This document shows positions 12,136 through 24,064 of a DNA stretch of 64,000 bases, one piece after another (the stretch's first letter is position 1; each line of letters starts with the position of its first letter). Under the pieces are notes generated by a model. The model ran no database searches, was not told the DNA's origin, and saw nothing but the letters and a program-made list of their open reading frames with translations. Source of the DNA: Brachionus koreanus (lineage: Eukaryota > Rotifera > Eurotatoria > Ploima > Brachionidae); assembly GCA_016987375.1 (NCBI GenBank), contig PJRA01000443.1, positions 738,930 through 802,929 on the forward strand, given 5' to 3'. Made by a program: the position numbers and the translations under genes.

Positions 12136-12515
12136 ATTTTTGTTTAAATCAAAAATATGGAAAAAAACTTATCTACAGATTTATTTTATACCAAAAAATA
12201 AAAAATAAATAAATCATTTAATAAATTTATTTGTTTAATAAAAAAAATAATCAAACTATTCTAAAATTTATTTTTGGATTTAAATTGAACAAAAAAAAAG
12301 AAAAAAAAAATTCAAAAAATTCGAAAATTGAAATCAATTCTTTTTTAGAATTAAACAAAAAATCTAAAAAAAAAAAAAAATCGATATTCATCTATTTTCT
12401 TTTCGAAAGCTGCAATCATTAAATAATTAATTTACAAAAAACACTATTCAATACTCAGTATTAGAACTGGAAATGTATTTTATTTATTTATTTATTTTAT
12501 ATTAAAACAAATGTC

Positions 12516-13914
12516 TCATTTGACATGTTCTTTTATTTCCTCTAAATTTTGAGATTTGTGTTTGACACTGTTAAATTTTGAGTATATAGTAGACAAATAG
12601 GTGTAGATGCATCGGTCATCAGGCCGATTTCCCATTGAGATCATATCATTTACTTCCAGCAATGGAACGATATTCGCCATTTTGCTTAATTAAAATAAAA
12701 AAATAGAATAAAAACAAAATCATAAATCATTTTAAAATAGCTTTCAATTTATATGGTTCACTTATTTTCTAGATTAATTGAATGCTAAATGAAATAAATT
12801 AAAAATTGCTTGTTACTAGGCAACATCAAATGCTAGTTGTAAATTGTAGCGTCTGTTTTGACCAGATAATTTATTGAAATCAAATGCCTGGGGCATGTAG
12901 CTGTGTATAAGGGCGCAAAAGGCCAAGCCATCAGCCCAACTAGACGAAAAATTTGTAATATTAACATTCTAAAAAAGAAGAAGAATCCGTTTTTTAAAAA
13001 ACAATGATAAAGATGAGTAGAATGAAAAGAATGTTACCTTGTAGCTGCGAGTTCTGTTCTGGCACCAGTCAAGAACCATTTTTTGCACAGTGCGAGGATC
13101 GAACTTTTTGACATTGGAGCTCAAGCCTATCGAGTTGGTCCTGCTAAGGCTTTTTGGACAACTCTGCTCTTTAAAAGAAGAATTTAGCGATCGAGTGGAC
13201 TGGTCGCAAAAGCTAGATCTAGAGTGTCTGACACTCTTGAGCAGAGCTTCTCGCTTGGGCAAAAAGTGCCTGGTCGATGACCGACTTGGTATAGAATCAC
13301 ATGAATAAATTCTTAACATTTTTGTTTTTATTATTAAATTTTTAATAAACTTAAAAATGAAAAAAAAAAAAATTGTTCTTTACTAGCTATAAAAAACAAT
13401 TAGTCTAAATTTTTGAATGTCATCGTCATCAAAACCGCTTAGCAAAAAAAGAAAAAAAAGCGAGACCAAAAACTATGTAGAAATAAATTTTGCATTTGAA
13501 AAGAAAAAAAATTTATTTCATTTAAAAACGAGACCTACCAATTTTGGAGGATGTTTTAGACACATAGAACGACATAGATTTACGTTTTGACAAGTTGGCC
13601 ATTGTTTCTTGTCTTAGCGAGCTGTCCTTGGTGCCATTGAAAGTCTCAGTGCGCTTAAGTGGCTTGCAGTTTTCTTTCAGCGAGCTGGACACAAAGTTGA
13701 GATCGATTTTGCGCGCATCTTCCACACTCAGAGACATTGAAGACGAGGACTTGGACGAGTAGGAGGACGTGGACGACTTGTCCAGATTGCTGGTCGAGCT
13801 GAGCGGCTTTTCGGCCAGGTTATAGCTCGAAAAGGCCGAGCAGCGCTTGACCGGCGTGCCAGTCTCGTAAAATTTTATCAAATCTCGTATTGACTCGGAC
13901 TTTTTCTGAAACAT
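12516..13914 (-). CDS. smoothelin-like protein with C-terminal calponin-homology domain
   Basis: Four exons (13914-13535, 13311-13038, 12968-12817, 12684-12516) join in phase to 324 residues. The N-terminal half is Ser/Lys-rich and probably disordered. The last ~110 residues form a CH domain of the smoothelin type: [19 protein letters not shown], then [50 protein letters not shown] and [11 protein letters not shown]. This CH subtype is found in smoothelins and smoothelin-like proteins of contractile and actin-rich cells; a single one often binds partners such as calmodulin or tropomyosin rather than F-actin directly. The exon 1-2 junction uses a GTCTCG donor. A nearby GTAGGT donor looks better but breaks the frame, so that junction is less certain. 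The start is taken at the first ATG (13914). Confidence 0.85.
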
Positions 13915-13953
13915 ATTGATTTTTTTTTCACTTAGTTGACTTTTTTTCTTCAA

Positions 13954-16900
13954 GTTGTCGGATGTTTACTTCTTTCTTCTATCTAACTATCTAAAATACA
14001 AAGTGACTTAGAGAATATTTTTCACCCAAATTGTATCTTATGCTGCTACTCTATTTGCTTGAATATAAATTAGAAATTTTTTAGCTATTAAAATACTCAA
14101 ATATAGAAATTAAGCGTTTTATTTAAATTAAAAAAAATTGGAATTCAAATATTAATTTTTAGAGTTGTTGTTGTTTTTTTTTTTTTTTCATTTTTCTTTT
14201 TTTTTGAAAGAAAAACGCTGCACACAAAATTAAGAGAATATCTAATTACAAATAAACATGAGTTGAAATATTTTTGAGAGCAATTAAAATACCTCTTTGT
14301 TGTTGTGTTGTATGATGAAAATTAATTTCTATGCGAATGTATTCCTTCTTTATTTCTCTTCTTTTTTTTTTTTTACTTATTTTAAATTATGTCATTTAAA
14401 TACGAAGAAGATAAAAAAATCAAGTCAAAAATTATTTTAAAAATGTGCCGAAAATTAGAGATTTGTCTCTCATTTTGTTAGCTTTAAATAAAAAAAAAAT
14501 TTTCAAAATTAACCTAAATAATAAAATTTATCTTTAGATCAATGATTTTTATAAATGATTTTTCCTAAGCTAGAAAAATTAAATTTTTTTTTTGCCGATT
14601 TGCTTAAAAAATTGGCGAAAAACGATCTCCTACTTGAGGAAATTCTTAACTATTTTTTTTCTAGCCATAAACAAACAAAAATAATATTTATTTAATTAAT
14701 GTAGGTTTGTGCCTAATTGAGAGATTTTCAAATTGATTTTTAATAAAATACCAAATATTTAAATAGCTTGGCTCTTATCTCAAATAGCTCATAAAAAAGG
14801 CTTGGCTCGGCATTACGGTTATCTCATTTTCAGCATATAAATTTGAAACTAAAATCCAAAAGGTGCTAATCTAGACAGAATAGACTAAATATGAATTTTT
14901 TCAACATAAAAATATTCTATCATCGAATATTTTTAATTTATCTGAGCCAAGAAATTTTGAAGCCTTAGAAAATATCGGACGTGGGAAAACGAGCTATTTT
15001 CTCACGACTTGAATTTTCAGTCTTAAATAAACCAGTCAAACAGTCACCAAGTAGGATTAAGCAAAGCTTAAAGCAAAAGTATTTCTCAATTTTAATATAT
15101 TTTAGATTTGTTTCATTTAAAACTAAATTAATCTAAAAGCTAGTCTAGTTTAAGGCTATAAAGCTTTTAAAGAGAGTCGAAAATAAATAGCTACCTTTTA
15201 GATAGTATCATGCCAAGCTCACTGTTACCCAATCGAGTCTAATTTAAATTAAATGCAGATGAATATATGTCAATAGTGATCACGAAAAGAGAGAATTTAT
15301 TATTTTTTTTTTTCATTTTTTTGCTAGAATGTAGCCTAGATTTTTTGACATGAAAAATTAATATGCAACAATTTATTAGTGAAATTATTAAATATGCCAG
15401 CATGGACAAGACCGTGTTGTCAATACCTGAAAAATGCAAATTTTTTCTAGCTTAGAATAAACTATAAGTGGACTTGTTGTTAATTCTATATATCCCCTGG
15501 AGGATCAGACCTGATTATTGTAATTAAGAAAAAAACAATATTCTAATCGATACTCTAAGACTTAATTACGAAATTGAAAAATTATTAAAAAAAAATGGAA
15601 AATATTTACTTGAAACCAATTTGTCTACGCTTTAATAGCCTTGATTGATTAGACATAAGCTCAGTGGATTAGTCGAATAGTTAGAATAAAAAATGCGTTT
15701 AATATGACCATGGCATATTTAAGACAAATGAAAGATTATTGTATTAAGAGTTGAAATGTACAACTCGTGCCTATTTCTAATATAAACTAACTATTTGAAC
15801 TAATGATCCGACTAAGAGAAATATTTAGCTATTTTATTTATTCTTGCGGAAAGAAAAAGAAAGCAATTTTTTTTCCAAAAAAAAAAATATAATAAATCTC
15901 TTCAATTTCTGACAATCCAGAAATCGATAGTATCAGTGCATTAAATCTAATATCCTGAATAGTTATATAATCAAATATCAATTTTTTAGATTAAAAATCT
16001 ATCTACCTTAAAAATTTGATTTATAAGCATCTATTTAGATGCTCGTTATTCAATTCAACGAAGCAACAAAAAAATCTCTCTTAAAAAGAGTAAACTAAAG
16101 TGTTTTTTTTGGCCGTGCCTGGCTTTTGTTTACAAAAATCAAAAAAAAAAGTAAAACGGTCTGAGATATTTTTTTTGTTTGAAAAAACTAGGAAGCTTTG
16201 TTTGAAATTATAATATTTCTCAAAAACCTTGATCAAATAGAAATTTTATTTAATTTTTTATTATAATTGTCAGAAAATCGTGCCATCAAGAGAAAAAAAA
16301 ATATTGGCTTTAGTTAAGCTTGTAGGATATTGAGCAACTATTGATTTATTTAATTCTTTAAAAATTGAAAAAACAAAATTGAAAAAAGAAAAAAAAAAAG
16401 CTACCACTTAAATAGATAAGCGACTAAGATGTGTGCAACAAACAAAAATTTAGGCCTATTCCTAGTACATATTTTTATATTATATTTGTTTGTTCTTGTG
16501 ATTTTTGGTCTTAATACTCTAATGTAATACTCTTTGTTGTTTACCTTGATTTTCGGGTAAATTAAGAATATCTCTAAATAACAAGACAAATTTAATTAGA
16601 ATTTTTGGCAAGCAAATTATCTCTTTGGTTTTTTAAACAATTTCTTTTCTATTTGCTTGTGATAAATAAAAGGAATTTTGTTTGTTTGATTAAACTGAAT
16701 TTTTTGAAGGCAAAAATTATCTAATTTCAAATACTTGAGAAACAAATACGGTTTATTTACTTCGTAGTTTAAATTTAAAAATAAAATCTTATAAAAGACA
16801 CTCTATACAATGCGAAGCTATAAAAAACAAATAGCCTAGTTACGTTCAAATTTGTATATTTGCAGGGCTTATCTTTGGAGGTTTGTTAAAGTTCTTAGCT

Positions 16901-17252
16901 GAATTGATCCCACGTCAGGTGTTTTGTGTCGCACTTGGCTATCTTTCAACGATCAACGCAAAAATAATTGCATAATCAAAAGCATATTGAAAATTAGAGG
17001 AAAAAAATAATTATTCGAAAAATTTTATTAGTATAATTAAAAAAAAAAACAACATTTTTTAGACATTGATATTTAAAAGAGTAAATGATTTTTGAACAAG
17101 TGATATTTGTTTTATTTTTATGGATTTTTAACCTTTTATAGAAAAAAAAGTCAAAATTTTTATTAAAAAATTTAGCTTATCAAAAATAAAGCGCATTCAT
17201 TCAGACTTGAAAAAAAAATTAGCTTTTAATAAACGAGTTTAAATTTTGATGC
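13954..17252. other. long intergenic region with weak exon-like segments
   Basis: No complete gene seen. Two segments are exon-like. On the minus strand, about 15415-15239 opens with a good CAG acceptor and encodes one membrane helix (around MLAYLIISLINCCILIFHV) and a basic tail. On the plus strand, 16866-16975 follows TTTGCAG and encodes 35 mostly hydrophobic residues before TAA. Neither could be joined to a partner. The rest is AT-rich without recognisable content. Confidence 0.4.
16866..16975 (+). CDS. possible terminal exon of an unknown gene
   Basis: After a TTTGCAG acceptor, 35 open codons (from 16868) contain LIFGGLLKFLAELIPRQVF and end at TAA. The stretch is clearly more GC-rich than its surroundings. 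No upstream exon, start codon or homology was recognised, so this may be chance. Confidence 0.2.
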
Positions 17253-17894
17253 TTAACCACATCTTTTGGCACTTTCAGACCATTTCGAATTTCCAGCACA
17301 TCTAAATTAAAAGTTAAATTTTAAGAACAAATACATTTTTGAAAAGTCTAACTGGCATTTTCCTACTGAGAGATTGCAAAACAAACCAACACTCCAATCA
17401 CATCTATCTCTAGCTTCAAAGCTATCACTTTCACTTGATCCAGAGTGATCGAAAAACAATTCACAACTACTATTAAATTGTAATGCTTCAAAATGTTTGA
17501 TTTAAACAAAAAATAAAGCACAAAATTTTTGTGTAATTACCACAAATTTTTGAAGAAAAATTCCACACCGAACCTTGTGGACATCTATTGAACACAAGTC
17601 ATTAAATGAGCCAAAAATAAAAACATGGCAAATTACTTGCATGTTTTATTGGAGCATAACAGGCCTTTATTAAATCCGCAGTGTCTATTTGAAAGACAAA
17701 AGTGATTCAATTTACCTTAAATAAGAACAGAATGATGCTTAACTAACAATTATCTTAGAAATTTGAAATTACTTGTTTCATATTGATCAAAAAACAAAGA
17801 AAAAACAACAAAAACTTGATCGATAAATATTTAGAAATAAATTTTTTCAATTTTTTTCAAGCTTACTTGCTACTAAATTGATTGTTTTGTACAT
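17253..17894 (-). CDS. small cysteine-rich protein with EB-module-like repeats
   Basis: Assembled from six short exons that are all too small for simple ORF calling: 17894-17867, 17737-17716, 17684-17637, 17584-17541, 17485-17353, 17301-17253. Phases 1, 2, 2, 1, 2 and the final stop agree at every junction, introns are 51-129 nt, and the product has 107 residues. Two copies of one cysteine pattern are visible: CGFNKGLLCSNKTC followed by CPQGSVWNFSSKIC, and CDWSVGLFCNLSVGKC followed by CAGNSKWSESAKRC. The pattern resembles EB or EGF-like modules of secreted and membrane proteins of invertebrates, which would make it extracellular. No convincing signal peptide is seen, so the first one or two exons (including a 22-nt micro-exon) may be wrong or incomplete. 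The C-terminal four exons are well supported. Confidence 0.65.
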
Positions 17895-18209
17895 CTCGTC
17901 TAAGCTTTAAAAATAAAAAATCTATGAAATTTTTAAGCTATAAAAATTCATTAAAATTTTGTTCAGTCTTTAAATTGCTTTCAAAATTGGAAAAAAAAAT
18001 CTAAATCATAACTGACAAGTGTTTAAATTTAGACGTTTTTTTTAAGCTTTATAAATTGATTCGAACAATTATAAGCCAAATTTTTACATTTAGAAAAAAA
18101 TTATTTGGGTTTAAAATTTTATTCAAAAAATGAAAATAAAATTAAAAAATAAATTTCATTCTACATGGTCAAATTTAACCGGATTTAGCTTAAAAAATTG
18201 AAAAAAAAG

Positions 18210-18611
18210 TCACCATTTTTGCTTTTTAGACCTTGCACTGGGTCCATCTCCCGATCTGACAAGCTTCTTGTGTCCAACGCCGTTTGGTTTAGTCTGGTCT
18301 TTGGGGGGCGGCTCGTAACCTGGAGGGGGGATCATTAGACCAACGGCAATAGCTGCATGAACGTTGTTCATAGCTCCCGAATTGGTCGATTTATTCGAAA
18401 CGAGTAGTTCTAGGTGTTTTTGCGGAGATTGATTGAATAAAATTAGATCGGATTTTGACTTTTCGGTTGTTATTACAAGTCGTGATACTATGAGGACTAA
18501 AATAAAGAGCAGAACCAAGGCCAAAGCAATATATGAGATTATTGGGTCTACTACTTCATAAGAAATGCTCAAATTGTGCGAGACCAAGGCTTTTTCCAAA
18601 CTTGTGTTCAT
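18210..18611 (-). CDS. single-pass membrane protein, unknown function
   Basis: Intronless ORF of 133 residues from ATG to TGA. It has a short N-terminal segment with one N-glycosylation sequon context (HNLSIS), one strong helix (ISYIALALVLLFILVLIVS), then a cytoplasmic tail of about 80 residues. The tail contains a proline-rich stretch (IPPPGYEPPPKD), which could bind WW or SH3 domains (PPGY is close to a PY motif), and a basic C-terminus. No signal peptide, so a type III (N-out) topology is likely. No family recognised. It lies about 315 nt upstream of the cysteine-rich gene on the same strand. Confidence 0.6.
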   Translation of the reverse strand: MNTSLEKALVSHNLSISYEVVDPIISYIALALVLLFILVLIVSRLVITTEKSKSDLILFNQSPQKHLELLVSNKSTNSGAMNNVHAAIAVGLMIPPPGYEPPPKDQTKPNGVGHKKLVRSGDGPSARSKKQKW

Positions 18612-19802
18612 TTTTCATGTACGCAAATTTCAATAATTTTCTACCTTATTAAACTCAAGTATAGATTACCAATTTTTAAAATTTGCCTGATTGAAATAAA
18701 AATGTATATTTGAAAATCGATACTGAAAATAGAAAAATAATTAACTATAGCTTCATATTTTGATATCTTTATTGATCGATAAATAATTAATAATACAGCT
18801 ACAAATACGAACAAAAAGCTTATTTAAAAAAAAAACATTTTAATGTTTTCATTCATCTCAATATCAAGCTATAATCTCATATATTGCTTCTTTTTTTTTT
18901 AAATAAACCTTAGATGTAATTGATACACACAAACAAGGATATTGAGTTAGAAAGAAAATTTTTTTTCTAATAATTTGAAAAAAATAGGAAAAAATTAAAA
19001 TTAAAAATCAATATTTTCGATTAGTTTTTTTTTTTTTGTTTAAAAGCTATTTTAATTAAGTCAGACAACTTGAATGAAAATAAATCTAAAATTTTTAGGT
19101 AAGACGAACTTAACTTTTTATTGTCAAAAATTTGACTTATTTCAAAAGTTGGATATTTTTAATTTTATTCTTTTTGTTGTTATTAAAGTTCAAAAATATC
19201 AAATTTTAGATCTAATTTTGTTAATTTTGTTGTAATTTAAGCATTCAACTAGATTTAGTCAAGTTTAGCTTTTTTTTTTAATTTAAAGATAAACTAAATG
19301 ACAAAATTTCTATGATTATTTGAAATTTTCACTTAATTAAAGACAATTTATTTTTATTATTTAGAAATCGAAAAATTTTTGTTTCTAAAAAATTAATTTT
19401 TAGTCTTTAAAGTATATTAATTTAGTTTTTTAAATTCTAAGACATTATTAAGTTGATCATCAATTAAAAATTTTTTTTAAAACTCGACTGGGCTGACATA
19501 CTTTTTAACCCAAAATTTATTTATTTTTTATCTCAGAAATGCCAAAAAAACATATTGTTTGCATGAAAAAATTATAGGAGGTACCGAAAAAAACGTGTTT
19601 TTTTGAAACATTTAATGTGATTTTAAGTGACTGGTCTGATTTACTGATTTAACAGTGACTGATTTAACCATCTTTTTTTATGAATAAATTTTTTAAATTC
19701 TAAAAAAAATATCTTTAAAAAAATATTTCAAAATTTTATTCAAAATTTAGTAAAAAAAAAATAATTTTAAAATTATTCAAATTCTAGATAAATTTGCAAT
19801 AT
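18612..19802. other. intergenic, nothing recognised
   Basis: Very AT-rich sequence with many poly-A and poly-T runs between two minus-strand genes. No exon-like segment or structured element was seen. Confidence 0.6.
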
Positions 19803-21087
19803 TCAAACCATAGAATAGTATTTAAGTTCAGTAGGACAATTGGGATATTGATCAATACATAGTTGTATTTCGTCTTTGTCTAAAGCCAAGTACATGAGCG
19901 AGTGTTCTTTGTTAATTTTGGTCGAACGACTTGAACTAGAACTATCAGAAGATGGCAACACAAACTTAAGACTTATCAAGTGTTCATAAGCTTTGAGAAT
20001 TATTTGCCGTTCATGTTTCTGCTGGTTCCAATTCTTTTTTTGAAGATATTTTAGATAAGCACTATAAACAAGATCAAAATTGAATGGCTCATCTGGATAT
20101 ATTTCACTCATTTCAAGCATAACAACCACCAATGTGAGCTCCAAAATAGAGAGGCCAGACAATAACGAATATTTAGTGTCTATGTTCAGCAGATTGTACG
20201 ACTTTACTAGCTCTTTTTTTACCGAGTCTAAATTCATGCTTTTTATGTCTTCATTGCTTAGCTGATCGAAAACCAGACCGGGCAAAATTAAAAGTCTTCT
20301 AAGAGTAGCCATTGATCTATCATAATCGTATTGACGAGCAAAAAATTTTAAAATGTTTTTGTCATTAAACAAATTTGCTAAATATTCAAAAATATTTTTA
20401 TCATTTTTACTTGCTGTGTTAAATTGAATAAAAAATTTAGCCATTTCAATATAAGTCTCAAAGGAATAGTCATTGAATAAATAAATTTGTCTGTGTGAAA
20501 AGCGTGATTTGATTCTTTTTTCTAAAAGATCAAGAACATCTATGCGACAAGTGGCGCCAATCATGAACATTGGACTAGATGAACTTTGAATCGTATTTAA
20601 CAATGTGTATAATAAAAGCTGGGTCTTATTTTTAGTGAATAGATCGAATTCGTCCATGATGAAAACAAGAGGCTTTGAAGTTTGACCACCAGAGCGAAAT
20701 GACTTGAGCAAAAACTCAAAGCTGTCACAAAATGAGCCAAATACTTTGCCATTTATGCAGTTTTCTAGCTTCAATTGACGAGTTATTTCAAGCAGAGCAG
20801 ATTTATCATCAACCTGAAGACAGCCTAGACATAAAAAAAACTAATTCTTTAACTTCTTTTCTTCAAATAAAGCTACCTGATAAATAGACAACGATTAAAT
20901 CGTCTGAACAATTTTTTTCTCTTAGTTCCTGAGTAAACAAGTTGATTACTTTGTTAATTAGAAATGTTTTTCCTGAGCCTCGTGGACCAATAACCAATGA
21001 TGAATTATTCTCACCATGGTACACTAGACGGCGCAGAAGATTTAAAAGATCTTCTTGAGATTGTTGATGTATATCAAAAAATTTCAT
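19803..21087 (-). CDS. ORC4: origin recognition complex subunit 4
   Basis: AAA+ subunit of the six-protein complex that binds replication origins and loads MCM helicases. Two exons (21087-20877, 20824-19803) join in phase to 410 residues. Walker A is GPRGSGKT, Walker B is VFIMDEFD, and the family core GCLQVDDKSALLEITRQL, KVFGSFCDSFEFLL and RIKSRFSHRQIYLF follows. The C-terminal half has the lid and winged-helix regions. Compared with the human protein, about 35 residues are missing before the first conserved block, so an unseen short upstream exon is possible; the ATG used is the first in frame. An Ser-rich insertion (SSDSSSSSRS) sits near the C-terminus. Confidence 0.95.
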
Positions 21088-21267
21088 TTCAAAATTTAAA
21101 AAAAAAAAAATTAAAATTTTTTCTTTTTTCTATTTCAAATTAATGCAAGTAAGTTTTAAAGTGATGAAAAAAAAAAAAAATTGAAATTTTTTATTTTAAT
21201 TTTAAAATTTTATTTTGCATTAAAATTAATTAATCTAAAATAATTTGAAATAACTAGAATAAAGTGA

Positions 21268-22028
21268 CTAAGCATTTATTCCGCAGTCATAATCCGGCTC
21301 GTCACCAGAATAACTTTTGAAAAATTTATCGTAGACTTCTACGGATAGAATAGTTTCTTTGACCGCTGGTACTTGCTTCATTCTCTCAATATAGGCTAAC
21401 AATTTTGGAAATCTTGTTTCATTTAAATCTAAATTTTTCTTTTGTTTTAAAAATTCTAGTCTTTCAATCCAAGGCCATACCATGTAATCAACAAAGGCTG
21501 GCTTATCGCCGCCAAGATAATTATTCTCAAATTTTTTTTCATAGTATTCAAGTGATTTAAGAAGATCTTCGCCAGCTGATTGATCACCGAACAAAAATTT
21601 ATAAAATGGTGTGATCACTTTTCCGAATGAATCAATCATTACACTATGAACAGCGTTTATGTACGGATCTGAGGGTTTCAATTTATTTTCTGGATATGCA
21701 TTATCCAAATATTCACTGACTATCAGAGACTCTGGTATGGCTCTACCATCATCAAATTGCAAACAAGGTACCATTCCCGATGGGTTAATGCCAAGATACC
21801 ATTCAGGCTTGACTTTAAGCTTTATATTTACAACTTCATAGCTAGAAAAAAAATTTTTGTTATTAAATTTTATTTTTAAAATATTCATTTGCATTACGGA
21901 ATATTTTTTGCTGCCAGAACAAGTCTTGATCGTTGAGCAAAAGGACAAAAGACCATTGAATATAATCTTAGCTTGCCTGGTTGTAATGGTGGTAATTGTG
22001 TACCTGGACCCAAATGCTTTAAACTCAT
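21268..22028 (-). CDS. glutathione S-transferase omega-class protein, copy a
   Basis: Cytosolic thiol transferase; omega GSTs reduce dehydroascorbate and methylated arsenicals and deglutathionylate proteins through an active-site cysteine. Two exons (22028-21898, 21841-21268) give 234 residues, normal size. The N-terminal thioredoxin fold carries the omega active site [14 protein letters not shown], followed by [20 protein letters not shown] and [13 protein letters not shown] for glutathione binding. The helical C-terminal domain includes [19 protein letters not shown]. The intron splits the proline codon after KNI, exactly as in the neighbouring copy b, so the two are tandem duplicates that have since diverged widely. 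It lies 181 nt upstream of ORC4 on the same strand. Confidence 0.93.
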
Positions 22029-22942
22029 GATTTTATTTTTAAATATAAAAGAAAATTAAACGGCCTTATTTATAGTTTTTCTAAAAAACTACTTAATCAT
22101 TATAAGTTTTTAGTTTTTAATTATTTTTTTTTATGTAATCTAGCACGTTTTTTGTCTTAAATCAAACAGAATTTTATGATAAACTTTTCATGTTAAGTAT
22201 TGCAAAGCTTTTTTTGCCAAATTAATAGTATTTTTTTTGTTCTATAATTATTCTTAAAATTAAAAAATTTATTTTAAAAATTTTTTGCTAAAAAAAGTAG
22301 AAAAATTTAATTTCTAAATAGTAAGATGAGTTAAAAATCATGTGGATTTTTTTAGCTTAATTATTGTCGATTGTGACATGTACAGGTCATTTGATTACAG
22401 CCGTATGCAGAGCATTCTGATCTAGGACTACTCTTTCTTCCTTTTAAGACTTGCATCACCATTATTAATTTTTTTAAAACAAGTTTTGTGTTCTTCTTAC
22501 TTTTGTCACATTTTCACCTTCTACAAAACATATTTAACTAGTTACTGCAGTTAATGATGGACCTTTTTTTCCAATATTGATTTAGTTATCAGATTTCTTT
22601 TACATTTAAATAAAAAAATCATTTTGAAGAGCATTCAATTCTGTTTATTTTGGCATTTAAAATGAGTTTAAGTTTTAGAATTACTATAATGCAAAAATTG
22701 AAAATATCCAATCTTTTAAGAAAAGCAAATGTTTTTTTTCATTTTCTAAATTAATTCTATTTAGATTTAAATTGTTATGATTCAGATTAAAATAAAAAAT
22801 AAAAAAAAAACGATAAAATTTTATTCTAAAAACACACAAATTATTTTTTAAATTAAAAAATTGCTAAAAAATTATAGCTATATAAAACAATTACTCTATT
22901 TTATAGAAATATCTAAAATTCACTCAAGTAAAAAAATTTAAA
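22029..22942. repeat. intergenic spacer containing a degenerate dispersed repeat
   Basis: Non-coding spacer between the two GST genes. About 22500-22730 shares blocks in the same order and orientation with about 44815-45220: a CATTTTCACCTTC block, a TTTTGAAGAGCAT block and a CTTTTAAGAAA block. This suggests two decayed copies of one interspersed element. Confidence 0.45.
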
Positions 22943-23830
22943 TTATTCAGTACTAGGCTTTGGTTCTTCTTTTGTAGCTGGAGTTTCTTCTTCTTTTGGC
23001 TTTTCCAAGCCGATATCGTAATCTGGCTCGGGACTAGTGAGCGATTGCTTGGTGAAAACAATTAAATGATCCTGTCTGACTGATGTTTTCTTGACACAAT
23101 CAAGTAAAGTCATGTTTTTAATCCAGGCAGTCAATTTAGGAAATCTATCTTTGTCCAATTCGTTGTTAAGTAAACTCTTAAGACTTCTGAATCTCTCAAA
23201 CCATGGCCAAATCATCAAATCAGTAAAGCCAACGTTCGATCCACCAAAAAAGCTATCGCTCAGAACTTTTTCGTAATGATCCAATATTTTGCATATTTCA
23301 TTAAATGCTTCTGGGTCTTTGAATTTAAGTGCTTTGAAAAGCAAAGCGACAACTCTTTGGAAGCTGTCGACGAGCATTTGTTGTTTGGCTCGTTCATATG
23401 GTTCTGTAGAAATAAGCTTTTTGTCCGGATAAACAGCATCCTTTTAAATTTTTTAAAATTTCTATTCATTTAAAAACAATAATAAGGTATTTACCAAATA
23501 CTCAGTTGTGATAACTGACTCGTACACAATTTTGCCATCTTCAAACTGAATGCAAGGAATCAGACCTGCTGGATGAATGTCAGAATACCATTCTGGTCGC
23601 TTCTTGGGATTAATGTTTACTATTTCATGTCTTAATAGTTTTAAAATTTATTTGAAAAATAAATAAAAAATTTCTTTAATTTTTTTTTTAATTTACGGAA
23701 TATTTTTTTCAGCTAATACAAGTCGTACACGGTGTGAATATGGGCAAAATCTCATGCTATAAAGTCGAACTAATCCTGGTGTTAGAGGAGGAAAAGTACT
23801 GCCAACCGAATAAACTAATTCTTTGCTCAT
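22943..23830 (-). CDS. glutathione S-transferase omega-class protein, copy b
   Basis: Second omega-type GST. Three exons (23830-23697, 23630-23495, 23440-22943) give 255 residues. The active-site motif is [14 protein letters not shown], and [20 protein letters not shown] provides the cis-proline region. The C-terminal domain has [19 protein letters not shown]. It shares the intron position after KNI with copy a but has one additional intron. It ends in an acidic/proline tail ([19 protein letters not shown]) absent from copy a. A pyrimidine-rich acceptor (TTCTATTCTAG) directly abuts the start codon, pointing to a 5' UTR intron or spliced-leader addition. Confidence 0.93.
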
Positions 23831-24064
23831 CTAGAATAGAAAAATTTTATTTATAAATAATTTTATTAATTTGAAAATAATTTTTTGGAATCATGACCAT
23901 TTAACTGGCCATTTAATAAATTTCACAACAAAAAAATTAAAATGCAATTTTTTTTATTAAATTTAATAAAAGTCAATCAATAATTGTTTTGTATTGTAGA
24001 ATTAATTTTCAATAAATTCCCTTTAATAAAAAAATTAAATAAAGTAGACATTTTTTAAATATTG

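Noticed and set aside
12231..12422. Lys/Asn-rich plus-strand ORF
   Set aside because: Low-complexity AT-rich 3' UTR sequence between NDUFS4 and the smoothelin-like gene.
15649..15700. tRNA-like A-box motif (AAGCTCAGTGGATTAGTC)
   Set aside because: No B-box and no cloverleaf pairing downstream. No other tRNA candidate was seen in the window.
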